Positions 7,298 to 16,874 are shown, counted from the first letter of the stretch. The stretch is 64,000 nucleotides of DNA from Clostridia bacterium (GCA_017409845.1 JAFQRY010000024.1:1-64000); one strand, 5' to 3'. The notes: generated from the sequence alone by a model not told the origin. Numbers and translations are program-made.

Positions 7298-10202
7298 TAT
7301 AATTCTTTATGCCTTCAACAGTGGCAGCAGCAAGGATATCTCTGTTTGCCGCATTCTGAAGCACCTGACATTCCGACGTGTTTGAAACAAAACCGTATTC
7401 AATAAGAATTGAAGGGCATTCTTCAACTCTTGCAACCCTGAAAGCATAGAAGCTTGCTCCTCTGCTGATTTTTGATTTGAAATCGGCTGATTTATCCTTG
7501 TAAATGTTGTTTTTATATGCATTGACAATGCTTTCATGCACCGATTTTGCAAGCGGCTGACCGTAGGCTCTGTAATAGTAAGCCGAGGTACCCATTGCGG
7601 ATGCCGAGCCGCTTGAATCGCAGTGGATTGAAATGAACATATCGGGATCGTTTTCACGCACCGCACCATTGCGGTCGGTGTAGCAGACCCATTCATCGGA
7701 TGTTCTCGTCATAAGAACCTTTGCACCCTCTGCTTCAAGAAGCTCCTTTACTTTGGTTGCAATTGAAAGATTGATATGCTTTTCGTTACCGAAGCTTGAT
7801 GATGAAACGGCACAGCCCGCACCGCCGTCAATGCCGCCGTGACCGGGGTCAAGCATGATTGTGTAGCCGCTGAGGGTTGATGAAGGTTTATGCTTTACGG
7901 AAATAACCAGATTGCCGTCATTATCGAATTCATAGTGGAAGCCGTAGAATTTGCCGGCGTTTGAAAGCTGCATTGAAAGAGTAACGGTTGAAGCGGAAGC
8001 ATCCGAGCTCCATGAAGCACTCTTTATCACGGAATCCATGAATGAAAGGCTGCCCTCTGCATTGACCGTATCGCTGAAGGTGAATTCAAGACCCGTGCAG
8101 TTGAGGGATGAAACGGAAACGGGTCTTCCGTTATATGAGCCGTAGGTCTGACCCGTGAGCTTTGCGGTGAACGGAACGGCTCTGTTCATTTCGAGTATGA
8201 TAACGGTTTTGCCTGCCGAGGATTTGCATGAAAGAACCTTTATGCTGTTTTTCGGCATGACAAAGCCGTCTTTGATGCTCACATGGGTGATTTTTCCGTT
8301 GCTTCCCGAGCGAAGACGCTCTTCACGAACGGTGGGAACCTTAAGACCCGAAGCAAGAATATAATATTTGTCACCGTCAAGGGTTATGGGTGAGCCTTTG
8401 ACATAGTCAACAGTGCCCTTGAGAAGGGGAGAGCAGTCGGGAACGGAATATGTCTTTGTGTCATTGCCGGGATAAACTTCAACATAATCGTCGATGATTT
8501 CACAGATTGTTGCGGAGCCGAGACCGTAATTCTCCGTGTAGAAATATTTTTCCATTGAATTTCCTGACGGAGGCTGAACATTCTGTTCCTGAGTTCCGGA
8601 CTGAGTTTCTGTCGGCTGCTGAACATCGCTTGTGTTTTCCGATGCTGACGGATTCGTGTTCTCTGCTGAAACCGTTGTTGCTTCGGTGGCAGGCTGAGTT
8701 GTGGGTGCCTGAGTAGTTGTTACCGGCTGTGTAGCGGGAGGTGCGGTAACAATTTCCTTTGCCGTAACACTGACACTTGCTCCGCTGAGCGACTCGGTGA
8801 GTGAGCTGTAATGAGCGGTTACTTTGTATTTTCCGAGGTTCTGCACCTTTTCGGTGCTTTCGGGTGTTTCAAGCGTTGCGGTGAAGGTTGTGAAATCCGA
8901 TGCACTGTCGGGAGTATCCTCACCGTCTGCTATGCCTGCCGTCATCTTATAATCCTTGCCGTTGAAAGAAACGGTCAGCTTTGCATCCTTGAGAGCGACT
9001 GCCGAAACCTCAACGAGCATTCCTCCGGGAACGGAAATATTTTCTGACGGAGAAACGGATTTGAGAAGCTTGATTTTGTATGTTACTTTATATGTGTAGG
9101 TTTTGCCCTTGTGTTCAAATTTAATTGTGTTTTCGCCGGGAGTAAGCTCACAGTCGAGAGAAAAGTCGCCGTTCTGAGCAACCGAAAGCTTCTGACCGTT
9201 GCAGATAAGCTCGTGTGCAGGGCTGCTTGTACCTCTGAAAGTGACGGTTGACTGCTCAACGGTAAAGCTTGTTTTTGAATGGCTGGTTATTGCGAATTCT
9301 TTATCCAGAAGATAGCTGTCACGCTTTTTAATATAGTTCTTGACGGAATCCGCAGCCTTGCCCGAAGCGTTTGAGATTTCGCCGAAGGGAGAAAACGAAA
9401 GCCCCTTGCACATTGACATGTCGGCAGATGCAGCCGCAAGGTCAATCATGCTGTTGGATTTTTCTGCCGTATATGAGGAAATACCGCTTAAGTCGTGGTT
9501 GAGCCAGAGAGGAGCGGTTTCTTCGTTCCATACCGCCTGTGCTGCCTCAAAGGAGGATTCTTTTCCTTTTTCGTGAGAAAGGAATATGAAATCCGCAATC
9601 TTGTTTCTGATGAGAGTCTTCTGCGTTTCTGCTGCCTTTGAGCTTATTATCGGCTCAAGACCTATAAGTGTGAGAGGGTCTGTCTGCCTGATTTTTTCAC
9701 AGAGTATGCCTGCAGTTTCGCCGTAGGTCTGAGCTATTGATTCATCGCATCCTCCGATTATGACAAAATCAAGGTTGTTTTTTTCAACGAAGGCAGATAT
9801 GTAGTCAATGTCCTGAGATGCATCGGCTTTAATTCCGTGATACAGTGAGTTTTTCTTTGCTTCTTCAAGCAGAGGTGCAACCGTTTCCTGATTTTTTGCA
9901 GTCAGTTCAAAAATAACTGTGTTGAAGCCCATTCCTTCAAAAAGAGCGAGCTCAAGTGCACTGTTTTCCGAATATGACGAATAAACCGATGCAACAACCG
10001 TTTCGGGTCGTTGGCTTTTTGGTCTGCCCGATATGGCAAGGGGTGCTTCGGTTGTTGATTCTGTAACGGCAGAAGTTGTAGTTTCTGCCGTTGCATCTTT
10101 TTTGAACGAATCGAATTTACCCGTTGCAAACATAACCGCAATAATGCTCACGAATGCAACCGCAATTCCTATCATTGATGTCACAAGAATTTTGTTTTTC
10201 AT
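7284..10202 (-). CDS. membrane-anchored N-acetylmuramoyl-L-alanine amidase (Amidase_3) with TIM-barrel-like domain
   Basis: 972 residues. The N-terminal helix (about residues 5-28) acts as a signal anchor and is followed by a Thr/Ser-rich linker. Residues ~60-300 look like a TIM-barrel domain related to the family 10-like hydrolases. After beta-rich domains comes a T/Q/P-rich linker near 490-550. The last ~190 residues are a zinc amidase with ligands in DPGHGG, NEKHIN and SIHCDS, and a catalytic Glu in LIEYGFVSN. It should cleave the MurNAc-L-Ala bond of peptidoglycan outside the membrane. Its start codon overlaps the stop of the upstream gene (TAATG), giving tight coupling. The extra N-terminal domain is unusual for this amidase class. 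Confidence 0.88.
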   Translation of the reverse strand: MKNKILVTSMIGIAVAFVSIIAVMFATGKFDSFKKDATAETTTSAVTESTTEAPLAISGRPKSQRPETVVASVYSSYSENSALELALFEGMGFNTVIFELTAKNQETVAPLLEEAKKNSLYHGIKADASQDIDYISAFVEKNNLDFVIIGGCDESIAQTYGETAGILCEKIRQTDPLTLIGLEPIISSKAAETQKTLIRNKIADFIFLSHEKGKESSFEAAQAVWNEETAPLWLNHDLSGISSYTAEKSNSMIDLAAASADMSMCKGLSFSPFGEISNASGKAADSVKNYIKKRDSYLLDKEFAITSHSKTSFTVEQSTVTFRGTSSPAHELICNGQKLSVAQNGDFSLDCELTPGENTIKFEHKGKTYTYKVTYKIKLLKSVSPSENISVPGGMLVEVSAVALKDAKLTVSFNGKDYKMTAGIADGEDTPDSASDFTTFTATLETPESTEKVQNLGKYKVTAHYSSLTESLSGASVSVTAKEIVTAPPATQPVTTTQAPTTQPATEATTVSAENTNPSASENTSDVQQPTETQSGTQEQNVQPPSGNSMEKYFYTENYGLGSATICEIIDDYVEVYPGNDTKTYSVPDCSPLLKGTVDYVKGSPITLDGDKYYILASGLKVPTVREERLRSGSNGKITHVSIKDGFVMPKNSIKVLSCKSSAGKTVIILEMNRAVPFTAKLTGQTYGSYNGRPVSVSSLNCTGLEFTFSDTVNAEGSLSFMDSVIKSASWSSDASASTVTLSMQLSNAGKFYGFHYEFDNDGNLVISVKHKPSSTLSGYTIMLDPGHGGIDGGAGCAVSSSSFGNEKHINLSIATKVKELLEAEGAKVLMTRTSDEWVCYTDRNGAVRENDPDMFISIHCDSSGSASAMGTSAYYYRAYGQPLAKSVHESIVNAYKNNIYKDKSADFKSKISRGASFYAFRVARVEECPSILIEYGFVSNTSECQVLQNAANRDILAAATVEGIKNYISQS

Positions 10203-11686
10203 TAACTGTTCCCCGTAATGGTATTTTTAAGATTGTTTATTTCTGTTTTGCATGCGGCTCTGTTTAAGTCCTGATAAGAAAAAACAACGAATCCGCCGTA
10301 ATTCTTATTGCCTCTGATTGCGTTAAGCTGGCGTGAAAGGATATCGGTTTTGTTTTTCCATTCCGAAGAGCCCGTGCCTGCAAATTTATCTGTTGTTGCA
10401 CATTTATATGCTGCAATTCCGCATGCAAGCTCCACTCCCGCCGCTCTCGGAAGACTGCTCCACTTCTTCAGAAGTGAGCTGAATGCAAGTGTTTCATGCT
10501 CGAAGCCGAAATATATCTGCGGAATAATCAGGTCAGCATAACCTGCATGGGAGAGCCATAATTCGCAGTCTGCATAATATTCATCATAGTTTTTGTCAAG
10601 CTGACCTGCGGGACTGATGCTGACGGTGAGCGTTGAATCGGCGGATTTTACCGCAGAATAAAGTGCCGAAACAAAAGCGTTGACGCAGCTTCTTCTCCAG
10701 TCGGCAAGACCGAGAGTGCCGCCCTCGGCTTTATATTGAGAATATTGCTTTTTATCAACTGACGAATCGGTTGACGGATAAAAATAATCGTCGATATGTA
10801 TTCCGTCAATGTTATATTTGCTTATGATTTCGCGGACACCGTCAATAATTCTTCCGTGATTTGACGGGCATGACGGATTATAGTAAATTCCGTTTGAAAG
10901 AATGCAGATTTCTCCGTTTTCGTTTCCTGCATCAAGAATTGCTTTGGCAGGATTATTTGCACTGAGCAATGACGGGTCATTTTTTGTTGAAACCCTGAAA
11001 GGATTTATCCAGCCGTGAACGGAAATTCCGTATTGCTTTGCACTTTCAAGCATAACCGCAAACGGGTCAAACGGAAGGTCTGCACCTTCCGTGCCTGCAA
11101 TATAGGATGAATAGGGATAAATATCGGATTTATAGAAAGCATCCGAGAATGCACGCAGATGAACAAATGCCGTATCAAGCCCCATATTCTTTATGTTTCT
11201 GAACATGGTATCGGTTGATGCCTTGTATTGTTCTCTTGTTTTGCCTGCGGCGGAGATGTGGTCATAGCATGAAATCCATATACCGCGGAGCTCGGTCTGA
11301 GTAACCGGGGCGGCTGTTGTCTGTGGCTTTGTTGCCGCCTTGGTTGTTGCTTTTGTTGGCACTGCAGTCGGCTTTGCGGTTGGCTTTACCGTTGTTTTCT
11401 CAGTCTGTCTTTCTGTTGCAGCGACGGTAGTTTTTGACTGCGACGGCTTTACGGGTCTGATTGCCGCAAGAGTTGATGCGATTGATGAAGAAACGGCGTT
11501 TATTATGTTTGCTGCCGTGTGTTCCTTTGTCACCGTTTCGGTCACGGAGAGATACTCCGTAAAAAGAACGGATGCATGTTCTTCCGTAACGGAAACGCTT
11601 ACTTCGGGAATACTGAAATCACCTTTGAGTTGACATGAGGTGAAAAGAAGCGTTATAATTAAAATCAAAGGAATAAGCTTTTTCAT
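10202..11686 (-). CDS. lipoprotein glycosyl-hydrolase-like 10 family protein
   Basis: 494-residue lipoprotein: signal peptide with lipobox LFTSC (Cys18), then a T/K/P-rich spacer to about residue 130. The GHL10 (YngK/DUF187) TIM-barrel starts at ELRGIWISCYDH and contains VHGWINPFR and GIHIDDYFYP, which carry conserved acidic residues. The family is thought to act on cell-wall or extracellular polysaccharide; its exact activity is not established. It overlaps the amidase gene by one base, so both envelope enzymes are made from one message, which suggests joint action on peptidoglycan or an attached polymer. Confidence 0.88.
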   Translation of the reverse strand: MKKLIPLILIITLLFTSCQLKGDFSIPEVSVSVTEEHASVLFTEYLSVTETVTKEHTAANIINAVSSSIASTLAAIRPVKPSQSKTTVAATERQTEKTTVKPTAKPTAVPTKATTKAATKPQTTAAPVTQTELRGIWISCYDHISAAGKTREQYKASTDTMFRNIKNMGLDTAFVHLRAFSDAFYKSDIYPYSSYIAGTEGADLPFDPFAVMLESAKQYGISVHGWINPFRVSTKNDPSLLSANNPAKAILDAGNENGEICILSNGIYYNPSCPSNHGRIIDGVREIISKYNIDGIHIDDYFYPSTDSSVDKKQYSQYKAEGGTLGLADWRRSCVNAFVSALYSAVKSADSTLTVSISPAGQLDKNYDEYYADCELWLSHAGYADLIIPQIYFGFEHETLAFSSLLKKWSSLPRAAGVELACGIAAYKCATTDKFAGTGSSEWKNKTDILSRQLNAIRGNKNYGGFVVFSYQDLNRAACKTEINNLKNTITGNS

Positions 11687-11741
11687 TCTTTTTTCCTTTC
11701 ATTGTGTTTTCAATCTAATATATTAAAGGGGAATGATTAAA

Positions 11742-12023
11742 ATGCCGTGGATCGGTCTTGTAATTATTTATCTTGCCGTTCTGGCTCTTGTTTCGGTGAT
11801 TGTCACCGTTGCGGATAAAGTTTCCGCCAAAAGAGGCGGATGGCGTGTGCCTGAAGCAACGCTTATGCTTCTCGGTCTTTTCGGCGGTGCTTTGCCGATG
11901 TATGTAACGATGAAAACAATCCGTCACAAAACAAAGCACAAGAAATTTATGATAGGTCTGCCTCTTGAAATCGCACTTCATGCGGCGATCGTGTGTGCGT
12001 GTGTTTATTTGAAATTCAATTGA
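11742..12023 (+). CDS. DUF1294 small membrane protein
   Basis: 93-residue protein with two or three hydrophobic helices. The central signature AKRGGWRVPE followed by GGxxP and TIRHKTKHKKF matches DUF1294, a bacterial inner-membrane family of unknown function. I prefer ATG 11742, 9-10 nt after AGGGGA; an in-frame ATG at 11733 directly abuts that ribosome binding site. It is divergent from the lipoprotein gene at 11686 and ends at a bidirectional terminator. Confidence 0.85.
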   Translation: MPWIGLVIIYLAVLALVSVIVTVADKVSAKRGGWRVPEATLMLLGLFGGALPMYVTMKTIRHKTKHKKFMIGLPLEIALHAAIVCACVYLKFN

Positions 12024-12028
12024 TTTTC

Positions 12029-12066
12029 TTACCTCAGAAAAAGCGGCGTAGCTTTTCCTGAGGTAA
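12029..12066. terminator. bidirectional terminator between DUF1294 gene and metA
   Basis: 15-bp stem TTACCTCAGAAAAAG / CTTTTCCTGAGGTAA with one mismatch, flanked by T-rich and A-rich sequence. It serves the two convergent genes. Confidence 0.7.
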
Positions 12067-12076
12067 ATTTATTTTA

Positions 12077-12991
12077 TTAAAGTGTGCTCAGATCATAAGG
12101 TGTCTGCTGATAAACAAAATAGTTGAGCCAGTTGGTGAAAAGCAGGTTTGCCGTGCCCTTCCAGCACATTTTAGGCAGCATGTTCGGGTCGTTATCAGGG
12201 AAATAATTATAGGGAACCTTTATGGGGAGCCCTTTGTTGACATCTCTGAAATATTCCTTTGCAAGTGTTTCTCTGTCGTATTCGGAATGACCCGTTGCGA
12301 AGAACTTTCTGCATGCCATGTCAGAAAGAAGATGCACTCCTGCCTGCTCGGAATAAGACAGAATCTGAAGATCCTTCACAAGTGCAATGTCGCTTCTTCT
12401 GTTTTCGGTGTGTCTTGAATGAGGAACATAGAAGGTGTCGTCGATGCCTCTCATCAGGGGATGATAGGTGTCAAGACATTTGTGGGGGAAAACTCCGAAA
12501 AGCTTTTCCTCAAGCGGATATTTGGGGATGCCGTAATAATGGTAAAGAGCTGCCTGGGCACCCCAGCAGATATGGAAGGTTGAGTAAACATTCTTCTGAC
12601 TCCAGTCAAGAATCATGCACAGCTCGTCCCAGTAGTCAACCTCTTCAAATTCAAGATTTTCAACCGGTGCACCCGTAACAATAAGACCGTCATATTTCTT
12701 TTCGCAGATTTCATCAAAGGTCTTGTAGAATTTGAGCATGTGCTCCTCGGATGTGTTTTTTGACTTGTGAGATTTGACCTGAAGGAGCTCAACCTCGACC
12801 TGAAGCGGAGAATTGCTCAGAAGCCTTAAAATCTGTGTTTCCGTTTCGATTTTTGTGGGCATGAGGTTAAGGATGAGAATGTTGAGCGGACGGATATCCT
12901 GCGACATTGCTCTGTCCTCAGTCATAACGAATATGTTTTCGGATTCCAGCGACTTGTGTGCGGGAAGCTCATTTGCTATTTTGATTGGCAT
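12077..12991 (-). CDS. metA: homoserine O-acetyltransferase of the MetA type
   Basis: 304-residue MetA-family enzyme of methionine synthesis. The catalytic Cys is in [11 protein letters not shown], with the downstream His/Glu in the VPHSRHTE region and FATGHSEYD. The acyl-donor position is readable: the loop reads TGAPVEN, with Glu where succinyl-CoA enzymes have Gly (TGAPLG). In characterised MetA proteins this Glu goes with acetyl-CoA use, so the product is probably O-acetylhomoserine although the family is usually labelled succinyltransferase. It is the last gene of the coaX - S component - metA operon, 14 nt after its neighbour, with AAGGTGATT as ribosome binding site. Confidence 0.93.
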   Translation of the reverse strand: MPIKIANELPAHKSLESENIFVMTEDRAMSQDIRPLNILILNLMPTKIETETQILRLLSNSPLQVEVELLQVKSHKSKNTSEEHMLKFYKTFDEICEKKYDGLIVTGAPVENLEFEEVDYWDELCMILDWSQKNVYSTFHICWGAQAALYHYYGIPKYPLEEKLFGVFPHKCLDTYHPLMRGIDDTFYVPHSRHTENRRSDIALVKDLQILSYSEQAGVHLLSDMACRKFFATGHSEYDRETLAKEYFRDVNKGLPIKVPYNYFPDNDPNMLPKMCWKGTANLLFTNWLNYFVYQQTPYDLSTL

Positions 12992-13005
12992 TGAATCACC
13001 TTATA

Positions 13006-13629
13006 TTAAAGAATTTTCTTGTTTGCTGTAAGAAGTGCTTTTGAAACGGAGGATGCGATAACGAAGCCTGCGATTGCTTCAACAACTCCGTTAAGACCTA
13101 CAAACCATGCAAAGAATGCAACTATGTTTGTTGCCGCAGACTGACCGTAGAGGTTTGCGAAAACATCGGTCTGACCGAAAAGAAGAATGAATCCGCCAAC
13201 AAAAAGAAGAGTGTTGATAAGCGGACATGCAAGACCCGAAACGGTGCAGGGGATTGAATTGGTTTTGCATACTTTTGAAAGACCTCTGAAGATAAGACCC
13301 GTAAGCCAGCCTTCAAGAATTCTCGGCACAAAGCAGAGAATAAAGGTCAGAACGGGGCTGACATTGACGAGCAGCTCACCGAAGGCACTCATTCCCGAAA
13401 CAGCCTGCCAGAAGCTGGTGAGACCGAAGATTGCACCGCATACTGCCCCGGCAGAAGGACCGAGTACAATTGCACCTATCGCAACAGGAATGATGTTGAG
13501 CGTTATTTCGATAACGCCGATTTTGATGTAACCGATGCTTGTGAAGCCGAAAATCAGCAACAATGCAACAAGCACGGAAAGCTGGGTAAGACGCAGGATT
13601 TTTCCTGCTTTTGCGGATGATTTTGACAT
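13006..13629 (-). CDS. ECF transporter S component, probably pantothenate (PanT-like)
   Basis: 207-residue membrane protein with about six helices and S-component hallmarks (IEITLNIIPVAIGAIVLGP, GAVCGAIFGLTSF). There is no adjacent ATPase or T subunit, so it probably plugs into a shared ECF module. It directly follows coaX, whose product phosphorylates pantothenate, which makes pantothenate the best substrate guess from context alone. I choose ATG 13629 because AGGAGG lies 7 nt upstream; the longer in-frame start at 13674 has no ribosome binding site. Confidence 0.82.
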   Translation of the reverse strand: MSKSSAKAGKILRLTQLSVLVALLLIFGFTSIGYIKIGVIEITLNIIPVAIGAIVLGPSAGAVCGAIFGLTSFWQAVSGMSAFGELLVNVSPVLTFILCFVPRILEGWLTGLIFRGLSKVCKTNSIPCTVSGLACPLINTLLFVGGFILLFGQTDVFANLYGQSAATNIVAFFAWFVGLNGVVEAIAGFVIASSVSKALLTANKKIL

Positions 13630-13695
13630 ATATATTCCTCCTTGCTGCTGCTCCGTAAAACGGATGCAACGCAAAATTTGACGAATAATAATTAT

Positions 13696-14466
13696 TTATT
13701 TTTTATTCTTCTCATAAAGAACCTTGAGTCCGTAAAGAATCAGCTCTCTGTTGAAGATAATATCCTGCTTACAGCTTTTGATAAGATCCTTTGCAAGACC
13801 GCCGGTAGCAACTCTTGATTCGATTTTTTCGCCGAGCTCTTCCTCAAGCTTGTCACACATGCCGTCAATCATGGCGGCATAGCCGAAAACGGTTCCCGAC
13901 TGCATGGAGTCAATCGTATTTTTTCCGATTGCTCTTGCGGGAGTTTTAAGACTGATTGCGGGAAGCTGTGAGGTTCTTGCCGAAAGTGCGTCAAGCGAAA
14001 TGCCGATGCCCGGTGCGATTGTGCAGCCGCAGAATGCACCGTTTTTATCAATAACGCTTATCTTGCTTGCCGTGCCGAGGTCAATAACAAGGCAGGGCAG
14101 CGGATAAAGTGCCGCCGCACCGATGCAGCCTGCAAGAAGGTCGGCGCCGAGCTGAGCGGGATTATCAATCAATATGTTCATGCCGGTTTTTATTCCGGGG
14201 CCGAGAAGCATAGGCTTGCAGCCCGTGACCCTTTTAACCGCAGAGCTCATTGCTCCCGAAAGCTCAGGCACAACGCTGCTGATTGCCGCCCCTTCAAAGC
14301 TGTTGCAGGGCATTTCATAGAGCGAAAAAATCTGCTTGAATTCAACCGCATACTGGTCGGGAGTTTTGTAGCGGTCGGTTGCAAGTCTTGAAACAAAAAC
14401 AAGCTCATCTTTATTGTAAACACCCATTGTTATGTTGGTGTTGCCGATATCAATTGCAAGAAGCAT
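13696..14466 (-). CDS. coaX: type III pantothenate kinase
   Basis: 256-residue ASKHA-fold kinase. The N-terminal phosphate loop is MLLAIDIGNTNITMGVY, followed by GADLLAGCIGA, an Asp-containing VIDLGTASKI and ATGGLAK near the C-terminus, all typical of CoaX. It catalyses the first step of coenzyme A synthesis from pantothenate with ATP and a monovalent cation. It heads a leftward operon with a PanT-like S component and metA. GGGAGG precedes the ATG, and a TTGCAT-17-TATAAT promoter lies just upstream. Confidence 0.95.
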   Translation of the reverse strand: MLLAIDIGNTNITMGVYNKDELVFVSRLATDRYKTPDQYAVEFKQIFSLYEMPCNSFEGAAISSVVPELSGAMSSAVKRVTGCKPMLLGPGIKTGMNILIDNPAQLGADLLAGCIGAAALYPLPCLVIDLGTASKISVIDKNGAFCGCTIAPGIGISLDALSARTSQLPAISLKTPARAIGKNTIDSMQSGTVFGYAAMIDGMCDKLEEELGEKIESRVATGGLAKDLIKSCKQDIIFNRELILYGLKVLYEKNKK

Positions 14467-14495
14467 AATAAAATCCTCCCATTATAATCTTTTTA

Positions 14496-14524
14496 ATTAT
14501 ACACTATAATATAAAATAATGCAA
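14496..14524 (-). promoter_or_regulatory. promoter of the coaX operon
   Basis: Minus-strand TTGCAT (14524-14519), 17-bp spacer, TATAAT (14501-14496), about 30 nt before the coaX start. Confidence 0.65.
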
Positions 14525-14535
14525 CGAAAAATATC

Positions 14536-14563
14536 TTGCAAATGTTAAATATTATTGTATAAT
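14536..14563 (+). promoter_or_regulatory. promoter of the PflX-like radical SAM gene
   Basis: TTGCAA (14536-14541), 16-bp spacer, TATAAT (14558-14563), 35 nt before the GTG start. It is back to back with the coaX promoter. Confidence 0.55.
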
Positions 14564-14597
14564 ATATTAAAATATCGCAAACAAAGGAGAAATCGCC

Positions 14598-15476
14598 GTG
14601 AAATGTTCGGTGTGTCCGAGAAACTGCATGTCTGACAGAAATGAAGCATACGGCTTTTGCGGTGTCGGAGAGAAAATAAAAGTTGCAAGAGCTGCTCCTC
14701 ATTTCTGGGAGGAACCGTGTCTGAGCGGTGAAAACGGCTCGGGAACCGTCTTTTTTTCGGGATGCAATCTCGGCTGTGTTTTCTGCCAGAATTACGGACT
14801 CAGCCATGATGCTTTCGGAAAAGAAGTCAGCGGTACGCAGCTGATGAAGATTTTTGATGCTTTGATTGAAAAAGGTGTCAATAATCTTAATCTCGTAACT
14901 CCTACCCACTATGCACCGATGCTTGCAAGGGTGCTTGAAGAATATAATTCTCCCGTTCCCGTTGTGTGGAATTCATCGGGCTATGAAAAGACTGAAACTC
15001 TGAAAATGCTTGACGGCTTGGTTGATATTTATCTTCCTGATATTAAATATTACGATTCTGCTCCTGCTCTGAAATATTCGGGGGCGGAGGATTATTTTGA
15101 ATATGCTTCCGCTGCTGTTCTCGAAATGCAAAGGCAGGTCGGAACGGTTAAGCTCGATGAAAACGGCATTGCAAAAAGCGGACTTATTATCCGTCACATG
15201 GTTTTGCCCGGTAATATTTCTCAGGCAGTCGGAGTTTTTTCGTGGGTGCGTGATAATTTGCCTGAGGATACATATATCAGCGTTATGCGTCAGTATGTTC
15301 CTTTCGGAAAAGCAAAGGAAATGCCTCCGATAAACAGACGGCTTTCCGCAAGGGAATATTCAATAGTTAAGAAAAAAATTCTTTCTCTCGGCTTTGAAAA
15401 TGTTTATTTTCAGAGCGGAGAAGCGGCAGAAGAAAGTTTTATTCCGAATTTTGACCTCGAAGGTGTTGACCTTTAA
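14598..15476 (+). CDS. radical SAM protein, PflX-like (COG1313)
   Basis: 292 residues. The radical SAM motif is CNLGCVFC (Cys56, Cys60, Cys63) within VFFSGCNLGCVFCQN. Four extra cysteines at the very N-terminus (CSVCPRNC and CGVG) look like an additional metal site. The family resembles pyruvate-formate-lyase activases, but no glycyl-radical enzyme is encoded in the window, so its target is unknown. The start is GTG at 14598 with AAGGAG 8 nt upstream. It is transcribed alone, divergent from coaX. Confidence 0.85.
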   Translation: MKCSVCPRNCMSDRNEAYGFCGVGEKIKVARAAPHFWEEPCLSGENGSGTVFFSGCNLGCVFCQNYGLSHDAFGKEVSGTQLMKIFDALIEKGVNNLNLVTPTHYAPMLARVLEEYNSPVPVVWNSSGYEKTETLKMLDGLVDIYLPDIKYYDSAPALKYSGAEDYFEYASAAVLEMQRQVGTVKLDENGIAKSGLIIRHMVLPGNISQAVGVFSWVRDNLPEDTYISVMRQYVPFGKAKEMPPINRRLSAREYSIVKKKILSLGFENVYFQSGEAAEESFIPNFDLEGVDL

Positions 15477-15526
15477 GAAAAAATTTGGTAAATTAATAAA
15501 GTAAACTGTAAACGGAGGTTTTGATT

Positions 15527-15988
15527 ATGTCAAAAGCAAAAGGATTCTCAGCAGAATTCAAGAAGTTTATTATGAGAGGCAATGTTATTGACCTTGCAGT
15601 CGGTGTTATCGTCGGCGGTGCGTTTCAGGCAATCGTAAAGTCGCTTGTTGACGATGTGGTAATGCCTGTCATCAGCCTTGCAACAAAGGGCGTTGACTTT
15701 GCAAACTGGTTTATCGCTCTTGACGGCGGCGAATATGCAACTCTCGAGGCTGCTCAGGCAGCAGGTGCATCCGTGCTCAGCTACGGTAATTTCATCAGTG
15801 CAATTCTCAACTTCCTTATCATGGCATTTGTTGTTTTCCTTCTTGTCAAGGGTATCAACACAATCGCAGACAAGACGAAGAAGGAAGAGGAAGCTCCTGC
15901 AGCTCCCACAACCAAGGAATGCCCCTTCTGCAAGAGCGAAATCGCAATCGAGGCAACAAGATGCCCCCATTGCACATCTCAGCTTTAA
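15527..15988 (+). CDS. mscL: large-conductance mechanosensitive channel with zinc-ribbon tail
   Basis: 153-residue MscL. The first helix region ([23 protein letters not shown]) and the second membrane helix ([20 protein letters not shown]) are typical; the channel opens under membrane tension to release osmolytes. After the usual charged C-terminal helix there is a four-cysteine zinc-ribbon (CPFC, 12 residues, CPHC) in the last ~25 residues, found in some Firmicutes MscL. ATG 15527 is chosen because GGAGG lies 8 nt upstream; a TTG at 15521 is too close to it. A terminator follows. Confidence 0.95.
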   Translation: MSKAKGFSAEFKKFIMRGNVIDLAVGVIVGGAFQAIVKSLVDDVVMPVISLATKGVDFANWFIALDGGEYATLEAAQAAGASVLSYGNFISAILNFLIMAFVVFLLVKGINTIADKTKKEEEAPAAPTTKECPFCKSEIAIEATRCPHCTSQL

Positions 15989-16005
15989 TATCGCAAAAAA
16001 ACAAG

Positions 16006-16042
16006 GGCACAGAGCATGCTATGATGCTTTGTGCCGTTTTTC
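16006..16042 (+). terminator. terminator after mscL
   Basis: Stem GGCACAGAGCAT / ATGCTTTGTGCC (one mismatch) followed by GTTTTTCTT. It overlaps the leader of proC, which begins 17 nt later. Confidence 0.75.
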
Positions 16043-16058
16043 TTAGAGGTGAAATTTT

Positions 16059-16862
16059 ATGAAACTCGGTTTTATTGGTGTGGGTAATCTTGCAAGCTCA
16101 ATCCTCCGCGGAGTTGTTGCATCGGAAGAGATACCTGCAGATGAAATTATGATTTATGACCTCAGCCACGAAAAGCTCAGCGAGCTTTGTGAAGAGCTTT
16201 CGGTTGTGCCTGCTGAAAATGCCGTTGAGGTTGCGGCGGAATGTGAGTATGTTGTCGTGGCGGTCAAGCCCAAGGATTTTGCGTCACTTGCCGCAGAAAT
16301 AAAAGAAGAAATCCGTTCCAATAATACGGTTGTTATTTCAACAGCAGCAGGCACGAGTGTTGATACAATAAAGAGCTATCTCGGTTACGACGCCAAGGTT
16401 ATCCGCATTATGCCCAATATCAATGCTGCAGTCGGCGAGTCGATGACTGCACTTTGTGCTTCCGAGCGGGTTGTTTATGCAGAAAAGGAATTCGCAATGG
16501 ATCTTTGCTCTTGTTTCGGAAGAGTAATTGATCTTGATGAAAAATATTTTTCAGCATTTACGGCAATTGCAGGCTCTGCTCCCGCATTTGCATATATGTT
16601 TGCCGATGCACTTGCAACTGCAGGCATAAAGTACGGTATCCCTGCAAAAAACGCTCAGGATATTGCTGCACAGATGCTTTTGGGCTCTGCAAAACAGCTT
16701 CTTGAAAGTCCGCTTTCGGTAAGCGAGCTTATCAGAAATGTATGCTCACCCGGCGGCACAACAATCGAAGGCGTCTGCAGCCTCAAAGAAACGGGATTTG
16801 AAAATTCCGTTATAACCGCAGTTGATAAAACTGTTGAAAAAGATAAATCAATGTCGAAATAA
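16059..16862 (+). CDS. proC: pyrroline-5-carboxylate reductase
   Basis: 267-residue Rossmann-fold enzyme catalysing the last step of proline synthesis with NAD(P)H. It shows the N-terminal dinucleotide loop GFIGVGNLASSI, VVAVKPKDF, RIMPNINAAVGES and the family signature near SVSELIRNVCSPGGTTIEGV. AGAGGTG precedes the ATG. The DUF4091 gene starts 12 nt after its stop, so it heads an operon with two carbohydrate-active proteins, an unexpected combination that may be simple co-transcription. Confidence 0.95.
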   Translation: MKLGFIGVGNLASSILRGVVASEEIPADEIMIYDLSHEKLSELCEELSVVPAENAVEVAAECEYVVVAVKPKDFASLAAEIKEEIRSNNTVVISTAAGTSVDTIKSYLGYDAKVIRIMPNINAAVGESMTALCASERVVYAEKEFAMDLCSCFGRVIDLDEKYFSAFTAIAGSAPAFAYMFADALATAGIKYGIPAKNAQDIAAQMLLGSAKQLLESPLSVSELIRNVCSPGGTTIEGVCSLKETGFENSVITAVDKTVEKDKSMSK

Positions 16863-16874
16863 AGAGGTGACATT

